Source: UBA7887 sp964408735
GTDB taxonomy: Bacteria > Pseudomonadota > Alphaproteobacteria > UBA7887
NCBI GenBank assembly: GCA_964408735.1
Contig: CAYPAX010000069.1
Coordinates: 1-26,073 of the forward strand
Reading direction: 5' to 3'
Length of the DNA: 26,073 nucleotides
The translations under genes and the position numbers were made by a program. Shown here piece after piece: positions 6,408 to 15,386 of this stretch (position 1 is the stretch's first letter; every line of letters begins with the position of its first letter). The notes beneath the pieces were generated by a model that saw only the letters and a list, made by a program, of their open reading frames with translations, was not told where the DNA came from and searched no databases.

Positions 6408-7784
6408 TTAGAGTCCCTTGGGTGGCGCGACATCGCTCGCGCCCAATTGTTCGACCAACACCGCCTTGAGCCGGGTCAGCCCCGTCTCGTCGCGGGCCTC
6501 GCAACGCGCCACCAGCACCGGCTGGGTATTCGAGGCGCGCAGCAGCCACCAGCCGTCCTCGGTGTTGACGCGCACGCCGTCGATATCGATGACATCGGCG
6601 CCGCTCTTCTGCAAGCGGCCCGCCACTTCCTCGACGACGGCGAACTTGCGTGCGTCGTCGCATGGGAAACGCAGCTCGGGCGTGTTGACCATCGCCGGCA
6701 GGGAATCGCGCAGAGCGGTCGCGCTCTCACCGCTCAGCGCCACCGTCTCCAGCAGGCGCACGGCAGCATAAAGGCCGTCGTCGAAGCCGTAATAGCGATC
6801 GGCGAAAAAGATGTGGCCGCTCATCTCGCCCGCGAACGGCGCCTTGATCTCGGCCATCTTGGCCTTGATCGGCGAATGCCCCGTGCACCACATCAAAGGC
6901 TCTCCGCCGAGTTCGGCGATGCGCTCGAAGAGCACGCTAGAGGCTTTTACGTCGGCTATCACCGTGGCACCAGGATGCTCGGCCAGGACCGGCCCGGCAA
7001 GCAGGCAGAGGATCTGGTCGCCCCAAATGATCCTCCCCTCGCCGTCGACAGCGCCCAGCCGGTCGCCATCGCCATCGAAGGCGACACCGATATCGCAGCC
7101 CTCGCGGCGCACGGTCTCGATCAGCGCCTCGAGGTTCTCGGCGACGGTCGGATCCGGGTGATGGTTGGGGAAGGTGCCGTCGATGGTCTCGTACAACAGA
7201 TGATGGGTACCGGGCAGTCGCTCGACCAAGCGCGCCATGATCTCGCCGGCGGCACCATTCCCCGCATCCCAGGCAACCTTGAGTCCGCTGTCGGGCCGGT
7301 AGGCATCGGCGAGCGCGGTAACATAGGCGTCGCACACGTCGTGGTCGCGGACCGTGCCCTCGCCCGTTGCGAGCTTGCCGTCGGCAATGAGGCGACCCAG
7401 CTCTTGGATATCGTCGCCGTAGAACGGTTGACCGGCCAATGTCATCTTGAGCCCGTTATGGTCGGGCGGATTATGCGACCCGGTGATCATCATGCCCGCA
7501 TCGGCGCCTAAGGTCTTGACCGCGAAATAGAGCATCGGCGTCGGCCCGCGCCCGACACGCACCACCTCCGCCCCGGCCGCGCAGAAACCTTCCATGACGG
7601 CGTCGGCCAGAACCGGCGACGACACGCGGCCGTCATAGCCCAAGCATATGCGCGCCGAGCCTTGCTGTGCCATGACGGATGTCGCGAAGGCCTGGGCCAA
7701 TGCGCGCGCATCCTCCTCGCGCAGGCTGTCGCCGACAACGCCGCGGATATCGTAGGCGCGCAGGATTCCCGGATCGATGGTCAC
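6408..7784 (-). CDS. Phosphomannomutase/phosphoglucomutase
   Basis: Interconverts hexose 6- and 1-phosphates in the cytoplasm, feeding sugar-nucleotide synthesis. From GTG 7784 it is 458 residues of the alpha-D-phosphohexomutase superfamily (AlgC/ManB/CpsG type): the phosphoserine loop TGSHNPPDHNG with S103, the Mg2+ loop DGDGDR with D237, D239 and D241, the sugar-binding loop GEMSGH (E320-H324), and the phosphate-binding RASNTQP near the C-terminus. The start is GTG, overlapping the ugd stop as GTGA, with GGAGGGG 11 bases upstream. The neighbours galU and ugd suggest that it supplies glucose-1-phosphate, possibly also mannose-1-phosphate; the sequence alone does not separate the two activities. 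Confidence 0.93.
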   Translation of the reverse strand: MTIDPGILRAYDIRGVVGDSLREEDARALAQAFATSVMAQQGSARICLGYDGRVSSPVLADAVMEGFCAAGAEVVRVGRGPTPMLYFAVKTLGADAGMMITGSHNPPDHNGLKMTLAGQPFYGDDIQELGRLIADGKLATGEGTVRDHDVCDAYVTALADAYRPDSGLKVAWDAGNGAAGEIMARLVERLPGTHHLLYETIDGTFPNHHPDPTVAENLEALIETVRREGCDIGVAFDGDGDRLGAVDGEGRIIWGDQILCLLAGPVLAEHPGATVIADVKASSVLFERIAELGGEPLMWCTGHSPIKAKMAEIKAPFAGEMSGHIFFADRYYGFDDGLYAAVRLLETVALSGESATALRDSLPAMVNTPELRFPCDDARKFAVVEEVAGRLQKSGADVIDIDGVRVNTEDGWWLLRASNTQPVLVARCEARDETGLTRLKAVLVEQLGASDVAPPKGL

Positions 7785-9121
7785 GGCGTTTCTTGCCCCT
7801 CCGCGGCAGGCCGGCCGATGCTGCTGTAGCGAAAGCCCGCCGCCGCCATTTCTTCCGGCTTGTAGATGTTGCGCAAATCGACGACCACCGGGGCACGCAT
7901 GGCCGCCTTGAGGCGAGCCAGATCGAGGGCGCGGAACTGGTTCCATTCCGTGACGACCACCACGGCATCGGCGGAATCGGCGATGTCATAAGCCGACTCA
8001 CCAAACTCGACATCGGGCAGCAGGGACGCCGCCTCTTCCATCGCCTCCGGGTCATAGGCCCGGATGGCGGCACCGGCCGCTTGCAAGGCCGGCACGATGG
8101 TCAGGCTGGGACTGTCGCGCATGTCGTCGGTGTTGGGCTTGAAGGCAAGCCCCAGCACGGCGATGGTCGCTCCGTCAACCGAGCCGCCGCAGGCAGCGAC
8201 CACCTTGTCCGCCATCGCCTGCTTGCGGGCATCGTTGACCTCGACCACGGTCTCCACGATGCGCGACGGTGCACCACGTTCGCGCGCGGTGCGCACCAGC
8301 GCCAAGGTGTCTTTCGGAAAGCAGCTGCCGCCATAGCCCGGACCCGGGTGCAGAAACTTGGCCCCGATGCGGCCATCGAGCCCGATGCCCTTGGCGACCT
8401 GCTGAACATCGGCGCCCACCTTCTCGCAAAGATCGGCGATCTCGTTGATGAAGGTGATCTTGGTCGCAAGAAAGGCATTGGCGGCGTATTTGATCAGCTC
8501 CGCCGTCTCGCGCGCGGTGTGAACGATCGGCGTTTCGCGCAAATACAGGGGCCGGTAGAGGGCACTCAGCACATCGCGAGCATGCTCGCTCTCGGCACCG
8601 ACCACGACTCGGTCCGGATGCATGAAATCCTCGATCGCCGAGCCCTCGCGCAGAAACTCAGGGTTCGAGGCCACGTCATAGTCCTTGCCTGCCTGCAAGT
8701 CGGGCCGGCGCTTGGCGATCACCCGCTCGACCTCCACGCCGGTACCGACCGGCACCGTCGATTTCGTGACCACCACGGCACGCCCGGTCAGGGCCGCGGC
8801 AATCTCCTCGGCCGCGGCATAGACGTAGGACAAGTCCGCATGACCGTCGCCGCGCCGGCTCGGCGTGCCGACGGCGATAAAGATCGCGTCCGCACCATCG
8901 ACGGCGGGCGCGAGCTCGGTCGAGAAAGAGAGACGCCCCGCCGCGACATTGCGCGCGACGAGGTCGTCCAGGCCGGGTTCGTAAATGGGTATGCCGCCAG
9001 CTTTGAGTTTCTCGATCTTGGCGGGATCGCTGTCGACACAGGTGACATCCACGCCGAATTCAGAAAAACAGGCGCCGGAAACCAAACCCACGTAGCCAGC
9101 GCCAACGATAGCGATGCGCAT
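7781..9121 (-). CDS. ugd: UDP-glucose 6-dehydrogenase
   Basis: Oxidises UDP-glucose to UDP-glucuronate with two NAD+. The 446-residue protein has the N-terminal Rossmann motif GAGYVGL (7-13), the central dimer/substrate region with E156FLREGSA, K210 and N214 (ELIKYAANAF), the catalytic nucleophile C267 in GGSCFPKD, and a C-terminal UDP-binding domain with GLAFKPNTDDMRDSPS. It starts 22 bases after galU and its stop overlaps the start of the phosphomutase gene. With those two genes it completes the glucose-6-P to UDP-glucuronate route, probably for exopolysaccharide, lipopolysaccharide or capsule. Confidence 0.96.
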   Translation of the reverse strand: MRIAIVGAGYVGLVSGACFSEFGVDVTCVDSDPAKIEKLKAGGIPIYEPGLDDLVARNVAAGRLSFSTELAPAVDGADAIFIAVGTPSRRGDGHADLSYVYAAAEEIAAALTGRAVVVTKSTVPVGTGVEVERVIAKRRPDLQAGKDYDVASNPEFLREGSAIEDFMHPDRVVVGAESEHARDVLSALYRPLYLRETPIVHTARETAELIKYAANAFLATKITFINEIADLCEKVGADVQQVAKGIGLDGRIGAKFLHPGPGYGGSCFPKDTLALVRTARERGAPSRIVETVVEVNDARKQAMADKVVAACGGSVDGATIAVLGLAFKPNTDDMRDSPSLTIVPALQAAGAAIRAYDPEAMEEAASLLPDVEFGESAYDIADSADAVVVVTEWNQFRALDLARLKAAMRAPVVVDLRNIYKPEEMAAAGFRYSSIGRPAAEGQETP

Positions 9122-9143
9122 GCTGTGTCTCGTACCTTTTCGT

Positions 9144-10019
9144 TCAGTGTTGTTCCGCGTATTTCCGCAGCAGTGGTCTCAAGTCCGACGCAAGATCCGG
9201 CCGGTCCAGGGCGAAATCCAGCGTCGCCTCCAGGAACCCCATCTTGCTGCCGCAATCGTATCGCTTCCCTTCGAAGCGATAGCCATGAAACGGTTGCTCG
9301 CCGATCAGGGTCGCAATGGCATCGGTAAGCTGAATCTCGCCGCCACTCCCCTTCTCAAAAGCTGCCAGCCGGTCGAAGACGGCGCCATCAAGCACATAGC
9401 GGCCGATCACCGCAAGTGTCGAAGGCGCCGTTTCGGGCGACGGTTTTTCGACAAGTGCTTCGACGGCGACGAGGCGCCCATCCACGGCGCCAGGCGTCAA
9501 AATGCCATAGCGCGAGGTCTGCTCGCGTGGCACGTCCATGACCGCGACCAGATTGCCGCCCGTCTCTTCGTGCGCCGCCAGCATTTGCGCCAGACATGGT
9601 GTCTCGGCCCTGATCAGGTCATCGGCAAGCAAGACCGCAAATGGCTCGTCGCCGATCAGGTCGCGGGCGCACCAGACCGCATGCCCCAGCCCCAACGGCT
9701 CCTGCTGGCGGGTATAGGAGACCGCACCCGCCGGCAGGCGCGAACGCTTTACCGTGGCTTCCAATTCGACGTGACCCTTGCTTGCCAAGGCATGATGAAG
9801 CTCGAAGGAATGATCGAAATGGTCCTCAATGGCGCTCTTGCCGCGCCCAGTGACGAAGATGAACTGCTCGATGCCGGCGGCCCGCGCCTCCTCGACCGCA
9901 TATTCGATCAGCGGCGTATCGACGATCGGCAGCATCTCCTTCGGCATGGCTTTGGTCGCCGGCAGAAAACGCGTGCCGAGACCACCGACCGGGAAAACGG
10001 CCTTGCGCACCCTTGTCAT
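9144..10019 (-). CDS. galU: UTP--glucose-1-phosphate uridylyltransferase
   Basis: Makes UDP-glucose from UTP and glucose-1-phosphate. The 291-residue protein is a typical GalU: the nucleotide loop VFPVGGLGTRFLPATKAMPKEMLP (the signature stretch begins near residue 8), IEYAVEEA, FVTGRGK, QQEPLGLGHAVWCA, the metal-binding LLADD, VEKP, GGEIQLTDAI, and YDCGSKMGFLEA near the end. ATG 10019 overlaps the recJ stop as ATGA, which implies translational coupling; the gene is followed 22 bases later by ugd. Confidence 0.96.
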   Translation of the reverse strand: MTRVRKAVFPVGGLGTRFLPATKAMPKEMLPIVDTPLIEYAVEEARAAGIEQFIFVTGRGKSAIEDHFDHSFELHHALASKGHVELEATVKRSRLPAGAVSYTRQQEPLGLGHAVWCARDLIGDEPFAVLLADDLIRAETPCLAQMLAAHEETGGNLVAVMDVPREQTSRYGILTPGAVDGRLVAVEALVEKPSPETAPSTLAVIGRYVLDGAVFDRLAAFEKGSGGEIQLTDAIATLIGEQPFHGYRFEGKRYDCGSKMGFLEATLDFALDRPDLASDLRPLLRKYAEQH

Positions 10020-11806
10020 GCCGCCTGCTCCCTCATGGTGGCTTCGGCCGGTGCCACGTCATCTACGACCATCTGTACATCAATACGGTCGCGCCAACGG
10101 TTTTCGCGCAAATGACCGGCTACATGGAGAGGCCGGCCCTGGGCCGCCAGCAAGGCTTCACCGACGGGCCGCGTCGCAGCCCTGAAAGCGATGGCGGACA
10201 GGCTGCCCCCGGCCTCGCCCGCCAGGCGGCAACGAACATGATCGCTGCCGACCACAGAGGCGTGGGCGATCTGGCAGGCGGGCAGAGCGAAGCGCGGCTC
10301 GGGGTTGCCGGCACCGAAGGGCCCGGCCTCGGCCAATAGGGTGATAAGGTCCCGGCTGGCGGCGCCGACAGCCAACGCGCCGTCGAGGCCCAGACTGGGG
10401 CCGCCGGCGCTCTCCGCCTGCGCCGCAACGCGCTCCTCGACAAAGCCGCGGAAGTCGTCGAGCCGGCCGCGCGACACGGTGAACCCCGCCGCCATGGGGT
10501 GGCCACCGCCGGCAACCAGCAGATCCGCCTGACAGGCCGCCGTGACGATCGTGCCGATATCGATCCCGGGCCGCGAGCGGGCACTGCCCTTGCCCTCGTC
10601 ACCATCGAAGCCGATCACCAGGGCCGGGCGACCGTGGCGGTCGGCAAGCCGGCTTGCGGCAAGGCCGATGACACCGCCATGCCAGCCATCCCCGGCCACC
10701 ACAAGGGCGGCCCGGTCCGCCGCCTTTTCGGCTTCCTGCAATGCCGCCTCGGTCACCGCCTGCTCGATCGCCTTGCGCTCGCTGTTGTACTTGTCGAGGG
10801 CACGCGCCAGGGGCATAGCCGCCGCCACATCGCCGCTCGTCAGCAAGCGATGGCCGAGTTCGGCCTGGCCGACGCGGCCGCCGGCATTGATGCGCGGGCC
10901 CAGCACGAACCCGGCCAGATAGGTGTCGGGCGAGCGATCGGCACCGGCCACATCGGCAAGCGTCGCCAAGCCGACATTGCCGCGGCGACGCATGACATCG
11001 AGGCCGCGACGGACCAAGGCCCGGTTGAGGCCGACCAGCGGCACTACGTCGCAAACCGTGCCCAGCGCCACCAGGTCCAGCCACTGGCGCAAATCGGGCT
11101 CGCTTCGCGTGGCGTACCAGCCGCTGTCGCGCAATACCCGGTTGGTCGCCACTGCCAACATGAAGGCGACACCGACCGCGGCCAGCATGCCAAGGCCACT
11201 ATCGTCGTCGAGGCGATTGGGATTGACCACGGCATGCGCGGGCGGCAGGGACGGTCCCGCGAGGTGGTGGTCGGCAACGATCACCGCCATGCCGTCCTCG
11301 GTCGCCCTAGCCAGGGGCTCGTGCGCCGCGATACCGCAATCGAGGGTCACCACGACCGTCGCGCCCTCTGCCGCCAACTGCGAAAGGGCCGGGGCATTGG
11401 GGCCATAGCCCTCGCGCAGACGATCCGGGATATAGGGGCGCACGCGACCGCCAACCGCTTCCAGGAACAGCCGGAGGACGGCCGAGGCCGTGGCCCCGTC
11501 GACATCGTAATCGCCGAACAGGGCGACCAACTCGCCATCGCGCACCGCCTGGGCGAGACGGTCGGCAGCGGCATCCATGTCTTTCAGGCTAGACGGATCA
11601 GGCATCAAGTCCCGCAATGACGGCGCCAGGTAGGACTCGACGTCGGCGGCCTCGACGCCACGGGCGGCGAGCACCCGGGCGAGAGGCTCGGGCAGGTCGC
11701 GGGCCTGGGCCAAGGCCAGGGCCTGGCGGTCGTCGTCGAGGCGGCTGCGCCAGCGCCGTCCGCCCAGCGAGTGCTCGACTCCGAGAAAGGCCCGCCCGCC
11801 GCTCAC
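10016..11806 (-). CDS. recJ: Single-stranded-DNA-specific exonuclease RecJ
   Basis: 5'-3' exonuclease on single-stranded DNA, used in RecF-pathway recombination and mismatch repair. The 596-residue protein has the DHH phosphoesterase motifs: FGDYDVDGATA (D99, D101), TLDCGIAAHE, the DHH triplet at 179-181 (VADHHLAG) and VVNPN, then DHHA1 with GGGHPMAAGFTV and a C-terminal OB-like region. It starts with GTG at 11806, overlapping the glpX stop by one base (TAGTG), and its stop overlaps galU (ATGA). The order hom-glpX-recJ is, as I recall, conserved in alphaproteobacteria. Confidence 0.95.
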   Translation of the reverse strand: MSGGRAFLGVEHSLGGRRWRSRLDDDRQALALAQARDLPEPLARVLAARGVEAADVESYLAPSLRDLMPDPSSLKDMDAAADRLAQAVRDGELVALFGDYDVDGATASAVLRLFLEAVGGRVRPYIPDRLREGYGPNAPALSQLAAEGATVVVTLDCGIAAHEPLARATEDGMAVIVADHHLAGPSLPPAHAVVNPNRLDDDSGLGMLAAVGVAFMLAVATNRVLRDSGWYATRSEPDLRQWLDLVALGTVCDVVPLVGLNRALVRRGLDVMRRRGNVGLATLADVAGADRSPDTYLAGFVLGPRINAGGRVGQAELGHRLLTSGDVAAAMPLARALDKYNSERKAIEQAVTEAALQEAEKAADRAALVVAGDGWHGGVIGLAASRLADRHGRPALVIGFDGDEGKGSARSRPGIDIGTIVTAACQADLLVAGGGHPMAAGFTVSRGRLDDFRGFVEERVAAQAESAGGPSLGLDGALAVGAASRDLITLLAEAGPFGAGNPEPRFALPACQIAHASVVGSDHVRCRLAGEAGGSLSAIAFRAATRPVGEALLAAQGRPLHVAGHLRENRWRDRIDVQMVVDDVAPAEATMREQAA

Positions 11807-12795
11807 TAAACGATCTCGGCGTCGTCGATCCCCGGATTGCGCCTGAGGTCATGGTCGGCACTGATCACGCGCACGGTACCGGTCTTCGAGCGCATGACGA
11901 CGGATTGCGTGCTGACACCGTTGGCCGTGCGACGCACGCCTTGCAGCATGGAGCCGTCGGTCACGCCCGTGGCGGCGAACATCACCTCGCCATGGGCCAT
12001 GTCGAGCATGGTGTATTTACGGCTCAGATCCTGCACACCGAGCTTGTGGGCGCGCGCGCGCTCGTCGTCATTGCGGAAGATCAGGCGGCCCATCATCTGG
12101 CCGCCGATGCAGCGCAGGGCCGCTGCCGCCAGCACGCCTTCCGGCGCGCCGCCGCTGCCGAGATAGATATCGATGCCGGTATCGTTGCTCGATGTTGCCA
12201 TGACCCCCGCCACATCGCCGTCCTGGATCAGCTGGATACGCGCGCCGGTCTCGCGGACCTTGGCGATAAGCTCCTCATGGCGTGGCCGGTTGAGGATACA
12301 GGCAACCAGGTCATTGACTCCGATACCCTTCGCCTTGGCGAGGTTCTTGAGGTTGGTCTCGGGCGATTCGTCGAGATCAACCACCTCCGGCGGCAGGCCG
12401 CCTCCAACCGCGATTTTGTCCATGTAGACGTCGGGCGCGTTGAGAAAGCCGCCGTCGGTCGCCATGGCGATCACCGCAAGCGCATTGGCGCCCCCGGTGG
12501 CGCAGATCGTGGTGCCTTCCAGAGGGTCGAGGGCGATATCAACCTTCGGCCCCCCGGCGCCGACCTTCTCGCCGATGAACAGCATCGGCGCCTCGTCGCG
12601 CTCGCCCTCGCCGATCACCACCTCGCCGTCGATGGCGACCGCATTGAGAGCCGTTCGCATGGCATCGACCGCGGCTTGATCCGCGGCCCGCTCGTCGCCA
12701 CGGCCGGTCAGCTTTGCACAAGCCAGGGCCGCGGCTTCGGTCACTCTGACCACCTCGAGCGCCAAATTGCGATCGAGTGTGTCCGTATCCGTCAT
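11806..12795 (-). CDS. glpX: Class II fructose-1,6-bisphosphatase
   Basis: Dephosphorylates fructose-1,6-bisphosphate in gluconeogenesis. The 329-residue protein is a GlpX-type enzyme: metal-binding GEGERDEAPML (62-72) and DPLEGT (90-95), then GGANALAVIAMA, the catalytic region IQDGDVAGV, GIDIYLGSGGAPEGVLAAAA, and RTANGVSTQSVVMRS near the end. ATG 12795 has a strong AGGAGG ribosome site. It is 50 bases after hom, the widest gap inside the group, so a second promoter there cannot be excluded. Confidence 0.96.
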   Translation of the reverse strand: MTDTDTLDRNLALEVVRVTEAAALACAKLTGRGDERAADQAAVDAMRTALNAVAIDGEVVIGEGERDEAPMLFIGEKVGAGGPKVDIALDPLEGTTICATGGANALAVIAMATDGGFLNAPDVYMDKIAVGGGLPPEVVDLDESPETNLKNLAKAKGIGVNDLVACILNRPRHEELIAKVRETGARIQLIQDGDVAGVMATSSNDTGIDIYLGSGGAPEGVLAAAALRCIGGQMMGRLIFRNDDERARAHKLGVQDLSRKYTMLDMAHGEVMFAATGVTDGSMLQGVRRTANGVSTQSVVMRSKTGTVRVISADHDLRRNPGIDDAEIV

Positions 12796-12845
12796 AGGTT
12801 ACTCCTCCTGCCGCGATACCGGCGCGGCCGTCCGCTTGCGAGAGT

Positions 12846-14135
12846 CTACAGTGATTCGATCCGGATCATGCGCGGTGGCTCGACCACCGTGTCCAGCGCC
12901 GCGATTTGCTCCAGCGCGGCCGTCATGGCGGCCTCGCGCACATCATGGGTGGTAATCACCAGGGGCACAGGATCGTCAGGGCTGCGCACACGCTGGATCA
13001 GCGATTCCACCGACACGTCGTGATCGCGCAGGCAGGCCGCGATATCGGCCAGGACACCGCTGCGGTCGACCACCATGAGGCGGATGTAATAGGGCCCGAC
13101 ACGTTCCTGCATGGGCAGGGTCGCCACGGCCTCGAGCGCTTCCACGGGGACGGAGAACGCGGGAACGTGGCTGCCACGCGCGATGTCGACGATATCGGCT
13201 ACGACCGCCGAGGCTGTGGGGCCGGCGCCCGCACCGCGCCCTTCGTAGACCGTGGCATCGACGAAATCGCCTTCCGCAACGACCGCATTGAGCACGCCTT
13301 CGACACTGGCAATGGCCGCACCTTGAGCCACCATGCAGGGGTGGACGCGCTGCACCAGGCCGCTTTCGTCGCGGCTGGCGATGCCGAGCAGCTTGATGCG
13401 GTAGCCGAGCTCGTCGGCAAAGGCGATATCGACCGGGCTGACATGCCGGATGCCCTCGACATGCACCGAGTCGAAATCGATACGGCTGCCGAAGGCGAGA
13501 CTGGCGAGGATGGCGAGCTTATGCGCCGCATCGACGCCATCGATGTCGAAAGCGGGATCGGCCTCCGCATAGCCCAGCCGCTGCGCCTCGGCCAGCACCT
13601 CGTCGAACGGCGCGCCGGTCGCGCGCATGTCGCTCAGCATGTAGTTGCAGGTGCCGTTGAGAATGCCGGTGACGCGGCTGATGCTGTTGGCGGCCAGGCC
13701 CTCGCGCAGGGACTTGAGGATGGGAATACCACCGGCGACGGCGGCTTCGAAAGCCAGGGGTGCCAGATTGGCCTCGGCGATCCGCGCCAGGGCATCGCCG
13801 TGATGGGCGATCAGCGCCTTGTTCGCCGTGACCACGCCACGGCCCCGTTCGAGGGCGCCCTGGACCAGGGCCAAGGCCGGGCCGTCCTCGCCACCGATGA
13901 GTTCGACCACGACGTCGCAATCGACATCGGCAAGCGCCACGGGGTCGTCTTCCCAGGCGAGCCCGGAGAGGTCGATACCGCGATCCTTGGCCCGGTCGCG
14001 GGCCGAGACGGCCACGACGTCGATGGCGCGTCCGCAACGCGCGGAAAGTAATTCGGCATTGTCGCGCAATACCGAGACAGTGCCGGCACCGACGGTACCG
14101 AGGCCGGCGACCGCTATGCGCAAAGGCGCGCTCAC
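12846..14135 (-). CDS. hom: Homoserine dehydrogenase (with C-terminal ACT domain)
   Basis: Reduces aspartate semialdehyde to homoserine for threonine and methionine. The 429-residue protein has the NAD(P)-binding GLGTVGAGT (11-19), VVTANKALIAHHG, the family signature region GILNGTCNYML followed by AEADPAFDIDG, and KLAILASLAFG. A C-terminal ACT domain (about 345-429; PYYIRLMVVDRSGVLADIA) is the expected site of threonine feedback. The start is GTG 14135, overlapping the stop of the aminotransferase gene as GTGA. Pairing with an AlaC-like aminotransferase is common in proteobacteria. Confidence 0.96.
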   Translation of the reverse strand: MSAPLRIAVAGLGTVGAGTVSVLRDNAELLSARCGRAIDVVAVSARDRAKDRGIDLSGLAWEDDPVALADVDCDVVVELIGGEDGPALALVQGALERGRGVVTANKALIAHHGDALARIAEANLAPLAFEAAVAGGIPILKSLREGLAANSISRVTGILNGTCNYMLSDMRATGAPFDEVLAEAQRLGYAEADPAFDIDGVDAAHKLAILASLAFGSRIDFDSVHVEGIRHVSPVDIAFADELGYRIKLLGIASRDESGLVQRVHPCMVAQGAAIASVEGVLNAVVAEGDFVDATVYEGRGAGAGPTASAVVADIVDIARGSHVPAFSVPVEALEAVATLPMQERVGPYYIRLMVVDRSGVLADIAACLRDHDVSVESLIQRVRSPDDPVPLVITTHDVREAAMTAALEQIAALDTVVEPPRMIRIESL

Positions 14136-15349
14136 GATGCCGCCACCTGGCGTGGCTCGACGTCGCCCGGCTCGGCGCGGACCAGAAACGCTTTCACGTT
14201 ACGCGCCGCCTGGCGGATACGCTGGCGGTTCTCCACCAGGGCGATACGCACGAAGCCCTCGCCCATGCGGCCGAAACCGATGCCCGGCGATACGGCGACC
14301 TCGGCGTCCGCAAGCAGGCGCTTGGAGAATTCCAGCGAGCCGACCTCGCGCCAGGCCTCGGGGATCGGCGCCCAGGCGAACATCGTGGCGCGCGGCGAGG
14401 GAATCGGCCAGCCGGCGGCAGCGAAGCTCTCCACCAGCACATCGCGGCGCTCGCGATAGCGCGCGCGGATATCGGCGATGCAATCCTGCGGCCCGTTGAG
14501 CGCCGCCGTGGCCGCCACCTGGATCGGCGTGAAGGCGCCATAGTCGAGATACGACTTGATGCGCGTGAGCGCATGGATCAGCCGCGCATTGCCGGCGGCG
14601 AAGCCGATGCGCCAACCGGGCATGGAATAGGTCTTGCTGAGCGAGGTGAACTCGACAGCGATGTCGCGCGCACCGGGCACCTGCAGGATGGAGGGCGGCG
14701 GCTCGTCGTCGAAATATATCTCCGCATAGGCAAGATCCGACAAGATGTAGATTCCTTTCTCCCGCGCGAAAGCCACCACACGCTCATAGAAGTCGAGGTC
14801 GACCACTTCCGCCGTCGGGTTGTTGGGAAAGTTCAGCACCAACGCCTTGGGCGGCTTCGGACACGCCGCCACGGCACGCTCGAGCTCCGCCAGGGTATCG
14901 ATGCCCGGCCCGCAGGGCACATCATGCACCGTCGCCCCGGCGATAACGAAACCGTAGGGGTGGATGGGATAGCTCGGGTTCGGCGCCAGAATGATGTCGC
15001 CGGGCGCGGCCATGGCCTGGGCGAGATTGGCCAGGCCTTCCTTCGACCCCAGGGTCGTGATGATCTCGCTCTCCGGATCCAGCCCTACCCCGAAGCGGCG
15101 CTGGTAATAGGCTGCCATGGCCTTGCGCAAACCCGGGATGCCGCGGGAGTTGGAATAGCGATGGGTGCGTGGGTCGCGCACCGCCTCGACCAGCTTGTCG
15201 ACGATGTGCGTTGGCGTGCCGGAATCCGGATTGCCCATGCCGAAGTCGATGATGTCGCGCCCCGCGACCCGGGCGCGGCGCTTCATCTCGTTGACTTCCG
15301 CAAAGACGTAAGGCGGCAGCCTTTCGATGCGTTCGAATTCTTCGCTCAT
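14132..15349 (-). CDS. alaC: Class I/II PLP-dependent aminotransferase, AlaC-like
   Basis: Probably a glutamate-pyruvate (alanine) aminotransferase. The 405-residue protein has fold-type I hallmarks: DFGMGNPD (35-42), YSNSRGIPGLRKAMA, GSKEGLANL, N173-F-P-N-N-P-T, D205 and Y208 (SDLAYAEIYFDD), the PLP lysine K239 in SLSKTYSMPGWRIGF, and a C-terminal Arg in FVRIALVEN. ATG 15349 (MSEEFERIERLPPYVF) has AGGACC just upstream; the frame is open further 5', but those residues are not family-like. It overlaps hom by 4 bases. Related enzymes include LL-diaminopimelate aminotransferase, so the substrate is less sure than the family. Confidence 0.85.
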   Translation of the reverse strand: MSEEFERIERLPPYVFAEVNEMKRRARVAGRDIIDFGMGNPDSGTPTHIVDKLVEAVRDPRTHRYSNSRGIPGLRKAMAAYYQRRFGVGLDPESEIITTLGSKEGLANLAQAMAAPGDIILAPNPSYPIHPYGFVIAGATVHDVPCGPGIDTLAELERAVAACPKPPKALVLNFPNNPTAEVVDLDFYERVVAFAREKGIYILSDLAYAEIYFDDEPPPSILQVPGARDIAVEFTSLSKTYSMPGWRIGFAAGNARLIHALTRIKSYLDYGAFTPIQVAATAALNGPQDCIADIRARYRERRDVLVESFAAAGWPIPSPRATMFAWAPIPEAWREVGSLEFSKRLLADAEVAVSPGIGFGRMGEGFVRIALVENRQRIRQAARNVKAFLVRAEPGDVEPRQVAAS

Positions 15350-15362
15350 GGGTCCTGTCACA

Positions 15363-15378
15363 TGACGCGCTGGCGTCA
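15363..15378 (-). promoter_or_regulatory. Short hairpin between the OmpA-like gene and the aminotransferase gene
   Basis: tgacgc (15363-15368) pairs with gcgtca (15373-15378) around a 4-base loop, in the 37-base gap between the two genes. It could slow exonucleases, attenuate transcription or be chance. There is no U-tract, so it is not a standard terminator and the downstream operon may be read from the lipoprotein promoter. Confidence 0.25.
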
Positions 15379-15386
15379 ATGTGGGT

